From Acanthochromis polyacanthus (taxonomy: Eukaryota > Chordata > Actinopteri > Pomacentridae), in contig NC_067122.1 in assembly GCF_021347895.1 (NCBI RefSeq), positions 34,566,215 through 34,630,214 on the forward strand: 64,000 bases of DNA. The letters run 5' to 3'. Below the pieces are notes generated by a model, which did no database searches, was not told where the DNA came from, and worked only from the letters and a program-made list of their open reading frames with translations. Numbering within the stretch: position 1 is the first letter of the stretch; every line of letters begins with the position of its first letter. Made by a program: the position numbers and the translations under genes. Below are positions 33,849-44,625 of this stretch, in pieces.

Positions 33849-34235
33849 ACTGAAAACATGATCATTTTCTGAGAGGAAGAGCTCAGTGGCTCACAGCTGG
33901 GAAAATATCCCATTTGGCACTCAGCTTACCACCATGTGTCTTTTCCCTGGGGCCAACTTTCGAACCAGTAGGAGCTGGCAGCTGACTCTCAGCTCTGTAT
34001 ATTCACATACTTCCATGTTATCTGGCCAAATGCATCCAGTAAGCATTTGGCTTTGGATCAGCCAACATGTGTTTGTGACTCCAGGGCTGACTACCAGACC
34101 TCATGTTGGAATCTCACAGCATAAGCAAAAGGATTGATTCCTTGGCAGAGGATGCATTTTATACAGCAATTCCTCAGAGTCTGAAAAAGGATCTCTGCTC
34201 TCTCACTTGGATAATTAAATAAGACTGTCTGCTGT

Positions 34236-34600
34236 ACAGTGATCCCTCGGTGTCTGTAAGCCTTTACGCTTACCTTACGCCTAATGAATGAATAAATCGG
34301 ATTCCTTCGAAGACAAGATCCTTCTTTGGTCTCTCTGGTTCAATGAGTTGTCCGCTTTTATATTTATAGCAACTCTGTTATCCCTGGAATGGAGATCAGG
34401 TGAAGGTATTACTGTAAAATGAACTCACGTAATCACCAGTGCATGGATCTCTGGATGTCTTTTTAAGCCTTCATGCTTCTCTTATGCCTACTGAATGAAT
34501 AAATGGGACTGCTCAGAGGACTGCAGTAGACCCTTCTACGGCATCTGGTTCTGTGTCTTATTCCACTGTAATGACACCTCAATTAATCCCAGAACAGAGA
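34236..34600. repeat. Diverged tandem duplication, unit about 200 bp
   Basis: AGTGATCCCTCGGTGTCTGT, AAGCCTT, CTTACGCCTAATGAATGAAT and GGGAT/GGACT markers at 34239-34310 recur in order from about 34438 (GGATCTCTGGATGTCT, AAGCCTT, CTTATGCCTACTGAATGAAT). The two units are diverged but colinear. Confidence 0.55.
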
Positions 34601-35540
34601 AGTTTGACATCATGAAATAAACTTCCTGACCTGAATGCGACCACTGTGTCTCTGCAGCTCACAGATATGAAAGCTTTTATGAAGAACGCTACCAAAAACC
34701 AGGGTGGTGACTGCTGTTAAGTCGGAAAGTCAAACAAACGTTAATTTCCATCTGTGTGAACCACACAAAAAATAATTCTTGCATCAATGCATTATCAAAT
34801 ATTCTGTAATTTGCAGCATTCTAAACAACGTTTTATTCCAGAACGTCCCACAGCTTAAGCATCAAAGCACTGAAAGCCGTAAAGTGAATTAGCTCTACAG
34901 ACAAAAATAAGACCTCTACATCACTTTGTAAGTTGTTTAATTGTAATATACCTTTCCAGCTGTCTAAAAAGCCAAATTTTCTACCTTTTCATATTTACTG
35001 CTCAGCATAATGAGTAGAGAAAAAAGCATCATCTGATTACCTGTACTACTCAAAGACATCCAGCACCTGTTAGCATGTTTTAAATGGAATGATGCTTTTC
35101 CCAGTGCTTGAACTGCACACCTTTATAATCAAACAGTGACTGTGACGGTTCTTACTCTCTTCCCTGACAAGTATTTTAGAGATGACCACATCTTCTTTTA
35201 GTCCCTCCGACCCATGAGCCATGAGGAGAGAGGAGTTGAGGCATTTAAAGAAATAAACCACCCTCACCTCCAATGCAATGACAATAATACTGTGTAGTGC
35301 AGCTGTCCATTGTTTTTTAAAACCTACCGCTGGGTTTTATGATCCCTGTCAGATGGGACAACAGTGTTCATGATAACTTACAGTGTATACTAACTAGAAA
35401 ATCAATTTACAACATGGCAGACTGTGACAAGGATAATTCATCGCACACATGTAGTACAGAGGAGTCGTGGCAACTGAATGAGTAAATTACAAATATAGAC
35501 TGAGAAATTATGATTGATTAATAAACAGTATGTGCATATA

Positions 35541-35544
<4 letters not shown>
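34601..35544. other. Non-coding DNA, nothing recognised
   Basis: There are no genes, transposon edges or strong repeats. Short open frames only. Confidence 0.4.

Positions 35545-35607
<63 letters not shown>
35545..35607. repeat. TG microsatellite
   Basis: An uninterrupted TG run of about 63 bp ends two bases before the left edge of the MITE at 35610. Confidence 0.95.
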
Positions 35608-35608
<1 letters not shown>

Positions 35609-35609
35609 C

Positions 35610-36068
35610 CAGGCGAAATAAGAATCCAGGCAGATTTTAAATCCGTTTAGGCAGAATTAGAGTTTTGATTTTGCCTAGGCTAGATTGAAATTTGAAGGGT
35701 TTTGAATATGATATGTTATGTAATTATTTATTTTCCCTAAAATGATGTACCTTGAAATTTGGTTTTAGATACAAGGTAAATAATTACTTTAGAAGTAATG
35801 TCAACTTTTGTCCTCAACACTTGGCAAAATAAACAGGGAAAAAAATATGTTGTCAAAGTAGTTTCTGGGTTGTTTTTTTTCATATACTGTATACCAAAAT
35901 CCTGTTAGAGGCTTAGGGTTATTCTTTCTAATATACGGGCTATTGATTTATCAAGATTGAAATCTGTACAACAACCATGGTAGCATATTGATTTTGCTTG
36001 GGGGCGAAATCAAAATTCTAATTCTGCCTAGGCGGATTCTAAATCTGCCTGGATTCTAATTGGGCCTG
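35610..36068. mobile_element. MITE with about 67-bp terminal inverted repeats
   Basis: The 5' arm (35610-35676) and 3' arm (36001-36068) are inverted copies, sharing AGAATCCAGGCAGATTT, then AATCCG, TAGGCAGAATTAGA and TTTTGATTT in order. The ends are CAGGC and GCCTG. The AT-rich interior has no coding capacity. No clear target duplication is seen, because the left flank is the TG tract. The family is not identified. Confidence 0.75.
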
Positions 36069-36640
36069 TGACATATATATGTAGCTTGATGGAGCACACA
36101 AAGAGGCTGCAATCAGTGAAATGAGATGACTTTGTGTGTCTGTAGGTGTGTCAGCTCTTGAGCCTCTGTAACTTCTTCTCTCATGAGCTCCTGTAATCTA
36201 TCTATTACCAGCTTCTCCATTGTACTCATCCTAATACCTCTCTTTGAGTTATCCATTCTCTCTGTGTTTCTAGGTTACCTTCTTGTCGGCCAGCTAGTTC
36301 AGCTCCAGTCATCAGCCATCAGCTACTAACCAGCTCGGCTCTCAACCACGATTCTCCTCAGCCTGTTCACTCCCTGCTGCCATTCTTCACTCCACCTGAT
36401 CATCTCTGGACTGTTTCACTCTCTACACATTTTCTTCACAACTTTTTCTCTTATGTTTGCATTCTGCATTCCTGTCCCCTCTCCGGATATAAACAGAACA
36501 TAGATTGTCTTCTATGTGCATAAATTTATTTCAGTGGTGCAGCTCCTGCATTTCTACTGTTACTTCTGTCCTGTTGCATCCACTGTGTGCTAGAAATAAA
36601 AGACATTTTGCTGTCTGACACCCACTATGTGTTACATTTG
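36069..36640 (+). other. Pyrimidine-rich segment with AATAAA, possible LTR or transcript end
   Basis: A long C/T-rich stretch (36130-36480) leads to AGAAATAAAAGACATT (AATAAA at about 36594) and CTGTCTGACACCCACTATG. This resembles the U3-R-U5 layout of a solo LTR or a polyadenylated exon. No inverted edge or target duplication could be fixed. Confidence 0.25.
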
Positions 36641-38738
36641 TTATAGAAAATAAAGCTGCCAAAGTGGGATTGATCATGTTCACCCTCTGCAACTTCAGCA
36701 AATCCTAGAAGAGTATTTGCTGAAAAGCATATCAGTGAATTCACTCATATGCGTCTCCTTGTTATGAGATAGTTTTCTCCTCAGCACTCCCACAGGTCTC
36801 CTAATTACAGCGTGAGGGTCTTTGCACATTCTTAATACATCAGTTTGTAACACATTAATCCTAGTAAAGCCTTCATTTGTGTGCTCAAATTGTGATATTT
36901 CAAATGTGCTTCCTGACTTCATTAGACAAGTAAATAAAAAAACCTTCTTTAGCAGAGTTGACACCTTGCAGAAATGGAGGCGGGGGTAGAACTTCGGGTG
37001 CTTATTAACCCCACGCTGCTCCACAAGCCTGGGAGCTCCACCACCGCTGCTGATGCAGCAGCCTTAAATTAGCTTAGGGTTTGATTGAATTACTGACGCT
37101 ACAAATGTAAGTGAGCACATGCATGCAAACACACATCAACCACAGAGTGAGCACCTGAGGCTCAGCTACAGAAGCTGATATATAATTAATGTAATACTTG
37201 AAATGCATTGCTCTGTGTGTGAGAGAGATCGAGCATGTCAGAGCCAAAAGAGTCCAAAAGAAAGAATTCAGAAAGAAAGTGAAGAGATAGGAAATAGGGA
37301 AAATGGCAACAGATAAATAGATATGTCTGAGTAAACAGGTGAATCATCCAAATTTAGAACAAATTAAGCTTCTGTTTAGGCATCTAACAGTTTGAGTACG
37401 AATCTAATTCTCCACTCACATGTGCCAGAGTTTTAATAGCCACAAGTCTTTTCCAAATTCATCACAAAAGAGTCTGTTCAGCAGGATAATCTGACCAGCA
37501 GCAGCTCGCTGTGGACTCCACATGTCTGCTCTCTATTCACTCAGGACCAGAAGTGCTTGATACCGTATGCACATTGAATATCCTCTTTACCCTGATTCAC
37601 AGGAGCTGCCCCCCATATCAGACTGTCAATACTGCTGCTTTCAGGAGAGGATTTAGCAACACATCAACAGAAAATGTGTTGCAGAGACAAAATCCTGAAA
37701 GGTGCATTGTTCCAAAGTGCTGCTAAGTACAGAAGGTTGTAGCGCAGCTTGTCAGATCAAGTGTTTAATCTCAGAGCGGGGCATGGGAGGTATACTGTCT
37801 GAAGGTTCAGCCTTTGAACTGCAGTAGGAGCACTTATTGAAGATATTCAAAGACTCCTCATGGAACGCTTTCTCCTGATTATTAGTCTCAACAAGAATAG
37901 GCCAATAAGACATCTGACCCGACCAGTTTCAAACCGCCGGCTCAGCAGATCTGAAATGAAAGGAATCAGCAAATGCTCAGCTTACAGCATTATCTGTGGT
38001 GATGGGACGGCCGGAGAGCCACGCATGGCTGCCCACTTTTCATCCAATATCACAGCCTTAATATGATACATACACCTGCTGTCTCAGTCAATAGGTGTCC
38101 TCAGCTGCTCATCACTCAAACAGTCCTCCAACTCACTGCTAGAAGAAATAGAAAATGAAATAAATGCTCACATTATTTCTATCGTGTGTTTGTGTGTCAC
38201 AGAAGAACAAATGTGTGTTGGTTGGGAACTGTATGATCACCTGGGAAGTTTATCACCATGTCCCAGGTGGACTTCAGCTCATTACAACCTTCCTATGCCT
38301 CATCCTCAGCCACACACACATATTTTCCAATCTCCCCAACAATTTACCATCAGTCCACACCAGCCATGAGCAGGTGTTTCTGCTAGTTTTAAGAAACTAA
38401 ATGAAATAGAATAAACTCTTGTAAAGTGTGTGGTTTCATCATTTATTTAAATTCCAAACAAAGAAGACCTGCAGATCTGCCTTATGTCTGCCTTTCGAAA
38501 AGAAACCGAAATAACCCACGATGGTTTAGCATGATTTCATACAAATATCTTTCTCTGACTTTAATTAATCAATAATTTTATTCTTAATGTAATCTCAGCT
38601 GTGTAATAAATGAATATTTGTTGTATAATCTTAAACTGTTATAATTGGGCAACAAATGACTAAATAAATAAATGTATTAAATTCACCAAAACATCTGAAA
38701 GTGTGGGAGCCAATGAGTGCAGGGAAAACCTGTGGGTG

Positions 38739-38746
<8 letters not shown>
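36641..38746. other. Non-coding DNA, nothing recognised
   Basis: A minus-strand frame of 109 codons (36695-37024) and plus-strand frames at 37511-38066 show no domain and no splice context. Confidence 0.4.
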
Positions 38747-38817
<71 letters not shown>

Positions 38818-39076
38818 TCAGGTGGTGCTATTGTTGTGGGGACCTGATGTCCCCACAACCGTAGGAAAACCAAAAGAAATGTCACTTGTGGGGACCTCAT
38901 TTTGGTCCCCACAAGTTTAAACAGTGTTTTCTTGGCCATGTTGTTGTTACTGAAAAAAGTGCAAAAACGTTTCTTTAGGGTTAGGCATTGTTTTGGTCTG
39001 GGTTAAGGTTAGGGTTAGGGTAAGGGTTAGATATGAATGGGAGTCAATGGTAGATCCCCACAAGGATAGAAAAACA

Positions 39077-39116
<40 letters not shown>
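38747..39116 (+). repeat. TG-bounded dispersed module with telomere-like units, copy 1
   Basis: A TG tract (38747-38816) and a second GT tract (39079-39116) enclose about 260 bp. It contains two GTGGGGACC hairpins (38833-38859 and 38885-38915, the latter with a perfect 12-bp stem), then CAGTGTTTTCTTGGCCATG and GTTGTTGTTACTGAAAAAAG. A (GG)TTAGGG-type stretch lies near 38978-39030, followed by ATGAATGGGAGTCAATGG. The same order of motifs occurs at 61664-62029. It is a dispersed repeat family, type unknown. Confidence 0.8.
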
Positions 39117-39117
<1 letters not shown>

Positions 39118-40785
39118 CGTACATTCAAGCCCAAATCAAATCAAATTTTAACTTAAAGTTAAGACAGACAGAGAGAAAGAGAGTTGTTTTGGGTTTTTTT
39201 TTCACATTCAGGCCTCTTGTACATCATCTTATAATCTTTTGGGGAACACCTGTGCAAAAAAAATGCCATTTTGATTTGCAGATACTAAAATAATGGATTA
39301 AATGTAGTATTGAGACATGAAGCACTTTAGTTTTTGAAGTTCGTATTTTGCTGGTAATGTATATTTATTATTGTCCTGTATCTTCTATTATATCTTATCT
39401 ACCATGGATTTAGTGAAATCCCGAATTTGCAAAAAAAAAATCAGCAATGTCCCATTAGACAGCGTCTCACAGAAGTTACTGAAAAAAAAGAAAGAAATCA
39501 TCTATTTTGTGGGGAAAAGGAACACATCAGCAACTTCAGAGTAAAATATGAGATAAATCGAAGCAAGTCATTTCTGTCTCCGTCTGATTTTCGTTCTATA
39601 CCACACAGCAGAAACATGTGCAGCCTCTCCTTGTCGCGCTCACACTGGCGAGGCTATTAATTTTAATATGATTGGAAATTTCCCCCTAAAAAACTCCAGG
39701 GACTCTTGCAGCAAGGCCGGGCTGCGAACAAGAGATGAAACTTCAACTAGTTCCAACACTCCGGGCAATTGAGCGTCAACAGTGCTGTCATCGCTCATAA
39801 GGCCAGATATATCCAGCTCCAGCGCCATCCCATCTCTCTCCAAATCAGGATCAAAAGCAATCAAGCCGTCCTCCCTTCCCCAGCCCACGCTGAACCCTCC
39901 CTTTTTAAATTGTATTTCAAGTGACTTAAATTACTGTCAAAATAAGTGGGAAGCTCTGATGAAATGTTAGGTAAGACCTGGCAGAAAATGTAAGAGATGT
40001 GATTATTTTTCAACCTCACCAGACACTTTGAAAGGCCTCCAGATGAGAAACGTCACAGCGCTTTTCACTAATTTGAATGCAAAATAAGCTGAGCACTGGA
40101 TTGACGCCTAAATAAAGTGGAGAGCTGCTGACACTTGAAGACACAAACAGAAAGAAATATCCCACATTCAGGAATCTGACAGGTACTGACAAATTGCAGA
40201 ATGATTCATTTGCTTGCTAACAAATGACACAAAGTCGAGGAAGGGAACATCGGGGGAAGTCGGTGGTTTTTCCTCCCTCTCTGTTTGGCTGCTTTCATTT
40301 TCTTTTGTCTGCTGAACCTTTACATGCTTCTCTTTGCGCTCAGTAAATTTTCATGACTGTTGAATGTGCAGCCGAGCTGGCAGGTCAAGCCGTTATCGAT
40401 TCAAAGTGATGAACCGTCTCTCATAAAAGCAGATGCACGGTTATTTATGTGGGTGTGTTTCCTCAGCTGGAAGGCATACAGTAGTATTTAGCTCTGCTGT
40501 CATGCTGGAACACTGTGCACTGTAAGATTCTGCTCTCTGATTCAGCAATTTTTTTCCCTGCAGTGTAACTGTACTTTGTGTCATTCATGAATCTTTCAAC
40601 AGCTTTACCTAATAGAGGGGAATTTGCCACAGTGCGAAAATGTTCATCCTATTAGTAATTTCTCTCTTTAAAACGTCACAAGTATCCACTTACAACCAAG
40701 CATCAACATTTAAAACAAAGAAAACAGAAACTCTGTCAACTCAGAATGTTCAACATGGATGCAGAGGTGGATAGACGATGACAGC
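39117..40785. other. Non-coding DNA; one minus-strand frame of interest
   Basis: A minus-strand open frame at 39640-39888 (82 codons) is acidic at its start and ends RGKFPIILKLIASPV. It looks more protein-like than neighbouring frames, but no splice pair, domain or homologue is recognised, so I do not call a gene. The rest carries no feature I recognise. Confidence 0.35.
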
Positions 40786-42190
40786 AGAAGACCACCTTTT
40801 CTTCTGGTGTCAGCCAAGAAGAGAAATGTGAGGCTGCAGTGGGCACACATTCACCAACACTGGACAGCTGAAGAGGAAAAAATGTAGCCTGCTATGATGA
40901 ATTTACATTTGTGCTGAGGCTGCAGACGGTAGGCTCACAACAGCATGAGGACACGGAGCCGACAGTCAGGCTGCTGCTGGTGGTGGTGCAGTGGTGGATT
41001 GTCAGGGTTTGATGGCCACAGCTTATCTACAGATCACTGCTGACCACGTGCATCCCTGTATAGCAAGGATGTCAAACATGCAGCCCACGGGCCAAAACTG
41101 GTCCGCAAGAGGGTTCAATCTGTCCCTCAAAGTGTAAAAAATTCAGAGAGGACATTAACTACTAATTGTAACTTTGTAAAATTATAAATTTAAAATAATT
41201 TCTAGACCATGACAAGTTGTTTTGGTCATAAAGTAAAATACTACATTGCTTATTATTCTTTTGTCATTTTATGTCTCATTTTTGTAATATTTTGTCCTGT
41301 TTATGTTTTTTCTGACTTTTGTCGTTTGTCTCATGTTTTTGTCATTTTGTTTCTCATTTTTGTCATTTTTTTGTCTCGTTTGTGTCATTTGTGTAAACTT
41401 CTGTCTCAGTTTTGCTGTTTGGCCATTTCTTTTGTCTCTTTCTAACTTTTTGTTGAATTTTTTTGTCTTTTTTTTGCTTTGTTTTGTGTTGTTTGCCTAT
41501 TTTTTTGTCATTTTGTGTCTTGTTTTCTTCTTTTGCATCTCATTTTTGTAATATTTTGTCTTGATTTTTTCTGTTTGTTGTCTTTTTCTGTCCGACTTTT
41601 GTCATTTTAATGATAAAGTAAAATACTATATCTTTGAGTTCCAGATACCTGTGACTAAATGTTTTGTGTCTAGATACTCTGCGATCTGCAATTTGTAATG
41701 CATAAATAATAAACTGAGGCAAAACGTTGCTGAAATTGAATGGATTTTTCTACAGAAATTTTAGGTTATTCATAATGTTTTGTAACAAGATAATTTCTTA
41801 AATGTGAACATTTTCAGAATGTACTTTTTTTGCGCTAAAATCAAGGAAAAATTTGAACTTGTGGTTATTTATCGGTTATTTTGCTGTGGTTTTACTGGTC
41901 CGTTCCACTTGAGATGAAATTGGGCTGAATGTGGAACCTGAACTAAGATGGGTTTGACACCCCTGCTGTGTAGAGACAGTTTACAGTCTTGTGATGGCTG
42001 TTCCCTACAGGATAATGCATAATGTCACAACCTGCTTCCATGAACAAGAACTCCTGTGACCTTCTGAAAGCACCAGGACATGGCTGTGATGTGGCAGCAT
42101 GAATGTCCAACTGACAGATCTGCAGAGATGCTGTTCTGAATCATATCAACATGGAGCCGAATCTCAGAGGAACATCCTGTGGAATCCAAG
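40786..42190 (+). pseudogene. Ancient Tc1-like transposase relic, split by a hAT insertion
   Basis: Pieces of a Tc1-type transposase appear in order with frameshifts and stops. QWAHIHQHWTAEE is at 40837-40875, and VACYDEFTFVLRLQ at 40884-40925 carries the first catalytic Asp (GAT 40896-40898). A Gly-rich remnant follows near 40965-41005, and MATAYLQITADHVHP is at 41012-41056. The hAT element then intervenes. Beyond it, QDNA at 42008-42019 carries the second catalytic Asp, and a C-terminal STWSRISEEHPVES is at 42146-42187. The glutamate region is not legible. Similarity is by recalled family motifs. The divergence is much greater than in the Tc1 copy at 28464, and the product is dead. Confidence 0.7.
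41064..41965. mobile_element. Non-autonomous hAT-like element with 8-bp target duplication
   Basis: The ends CAAGGATGTCAAAC (41064-41077) and GTTTGACACCCCTG (41952-41965) are inverted copies with two mismatches. The flanking 8-mers CTGTATAG (41056-41063) and CTGTGTAG (41966-41973) match at 7 of 8 positions. The 902-bp interior is T-rich with many TTTTGTCATTTT/GTCTC-like units (about 41256-41610) and has no transposase. The open frames in this tract (41209-41551) are low-complexity artefacts. Confidence 0.85.
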
Positions 42191-42746
42191 AACACACCAT
42201 GGTTTTGGGTTTACTGCCAAAGACTCTCACAGATGTGTTGACTTTTAATTGTTCAAACATCAAGACATAGTAGATTATAGTATTCTGCAAATTATGTGTA
42301 AAGTTCAAAAAGAAACTCTACCAGTGAATGCTCAGTGCAGATTTGCAAAAAGATAAAGTCAGGAGAACTTAAAAGGAGCAGAGATCTTCATAAAACGAAG
42401 ATTTAGGACCAAATTAATGGAGCAATGTATTTCTGTAAAAGGGTTCATTTATGTAACAACCTAGATGAGAAATCAAAAGAATCTAAATCCCAGCAAGATT
42501 TTAAAATACAAAGAAATGAAGTAAGAGTTTCATCGTTTTTGTTATTAGAGAAAACTGTGATCTGAGTGAGAGTGGCTGCCGGCCTCTTTGACTTTAGTCA
42601 TTCTGTTTGTTGTTTGTTTTTATGCTCAGTGTAACTGATTGTTTGATATACAGCGACAGGTTACATACATTTATTCTTATTTCTGCTTCTTTTCATTAAG
42701 AAGTTTGGAAACTTTTGTTGATGTATTGCATTAAATTGTTTTGTGT
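42191..42746. other. Non-coding DNA, nothing recognised
   Basis: No gene, repeat edge or RNA was seen in this interval. Confidence 0.4.
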
Positions 42747-43350
42747 AGTCCTCCTCCAAGGCTGCTCATTCCCCCATATAGCATTTTCAGGAATGCAGCT
42801 TTTTTTCTTTTTTCAGAAATGCAGCATTTATTTATTAGTTATTGAAGATCAGAAACCACGGCAACATAGAATGTGTCCATTTAATGTAGATGTACCCACA
42901 AACTAAATGACTTTGCATTGAGCACAGGCGTGTGTTAGGCATGTGTACATTATGTATGGATACTGAATTGCGTGACCAGAATATGTAGCGGGTGTTGATG
43001 GGACTCAGAAACACCTCCACAATTTAATCAGTTGTTTCTTGTATCATTTCTGATGGACAAATCCTGATTAGTCCTCAGCGGTGGATTTGTGGTAGGATCA
43101 CAATCATGTGATCGTCAGCAGACAGCTGATGTAGTGTTCACTTGTTGTCATGGTTACCGTGACGCTGTGCCGTTATCTTGCAATGATACAGAAATCTTTA
43201 ACAAATCCGTGGATCCAGACTATAAGCTGCATCACTGCCAAAATCTAATGAATTGGTTCTTGTGTCATTTCTGACCTTCCCTGAAAATTTCATCCAAATC
43301 CATCTGTTTGTTTTTTTAAAAAAAAAAACAGACAGACAGACAGACTTTTC
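42747..43350 (+). repeat. Dispersed repeat, copy A (also at 49808)
   Basis: TCCTCCTCCAAGGCTGCTCA, GTGTCCATTTAATGTAG, TGAGCACAGGCGTGTGTT and GTTTGTTTTTTT-CAGACAGACAGAC occur in order. The same series is found at 49808-50100. The tail (CCCTGAAAATTTC, CCAAATCC, then CAGACAGAC) resembles the 3' end of an old LINE or SINE. The family is not named. Confidence 0.6.
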
Positions 43351-44500
43351 TTGGTGGAGTAATGGCACGTGTTGCTATTACCGTGTAGGTTCTAACAACA
43401 AAGGAACAGATAATAAATGTCTTCCAGTGCATTAGGTTTGTGTTCCAGCAGACAGGAGTCCCTCAGTGTGTTCTGTGTACAGGGTCTCCTCTGAATTCTC
43501 AAAAAATTCTGAAAGATTTTGTCCCAGAAAATCCAATATTATTGCTGTAATAGACCGCATGCATGTTCACACTCAGCACCCCACCAGAGACAGTGGGAAT
43601 ACTTGAACAGAACGGAGGGAAAGGCACATGTTATGATTACAAAGTGTGTGATTGCAGACACAGATCAATTCCTGATGCTTGTATCCTCACATCCCTGGTG
43701 TCTACTCACTCCTGCCAAAGTAAATTGATATCTTAGGAACAGCATACATTGTGGCAGAAACACAATTTGACAGTCTAACCCAGACATGCCGAGGAACAAT
43801 TTTACACGTTATTGTCGTGCTGAGGATTTACTGAACAGGCCCAGATGACTTGTAAGCTGATCCAGACCTGCTGAGTTGTATTTATGTTTTACTGCACAGT
43901 GTAGCAGAAATAGGAGTTGAGATGTAGTGTACTGTAACTGCAGTGTCCTCCATTTAATTCCAGTTGGGGATGCTCACTGCGTTCTTTGTCAGGTATTTTG
44001 TCATAAAACCAACAAGCTGAACCAGTTAAAGTCTCAGCCTGTTGCTTGCATTAGAAGTTAGTGCATCATTAAAGTTCAGATGTAGTTTTCCTGAGTGGAT
44101 GTACATCACATTTAACGTTTTATTCAGTGACAGGATGGTGGCACTACACGAACGGTCAGTGAGCCTGAACCCACTGCAGTCATCAGAACTCATCATCTAG
44201 TTGCTGTGAGTGTCTGGTCTCAATGTTGTTGTTTTTTTTACAAATTATACAGTAGATGTGTAACTTCTCAAGTTTTCTAAAGCTATGCCCAAACACTACA
44301 GTCTTTTATTTCAGTCATGTCTTTGTCAGTTGAGGGAAGTTTTGTTGCATTCTGTTGTTTTCCTCCTCAAGACAAAGACACAGCGAGTCAACACGACTCT
44401 GGTCTGCTAGGTAGAGCTAGGTGTCATCTGCATAGCTATGACACGCAGCTTGGAAATTTTGAAAAAGGGGAAGCATGTGTAGATTGATTAGGAAGTGATG
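43351..44500. other. Non-coding DNA, nothing recognised
   Basis: Short open frames only. No repeat edges or RNA genes are recognised. Confidence 0.4.
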
Positions 44501-44588
<88 letters not shown>

Positions 44589-44625
44589 CTTTATTAGTCC
44601 CGAGGGAAATTAAGTATCACACTAT
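44501..44625. repeat. GATA microsatellite followed by a repeat tail
   Basis: About 21 GATA units occupy 44501-44587. They are followed by ACTTTATTAGTCCCGAGGGAAATT, a motif often found at the end of degraded retroposons in fish. The microsatellite may have grown from that repeat's tail. Confidence 0.85.

Noticed and set aside
38631..38939. Open frames through TG/CA tracts (also 19628, 39081 and 61552)
   Set aside because: They translate as Cys-Val or Thr-His repeats produced by the dinucleotide tract.
38978..39040. Interstitial telomere or chromosome end
   Set aside because: The TTAGGG units are few, imperfect, and part of a dispersed module that recurs at 61800.
41209..41551. Hydrophobic membrane-protein-like frames
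   Set aside because: They come from the T-rich array inside the hAT-like element and are low complexity.
44501..44587. CRISPR-like array
   Set aside because: It is a plain GATA microsatellite without spacers.
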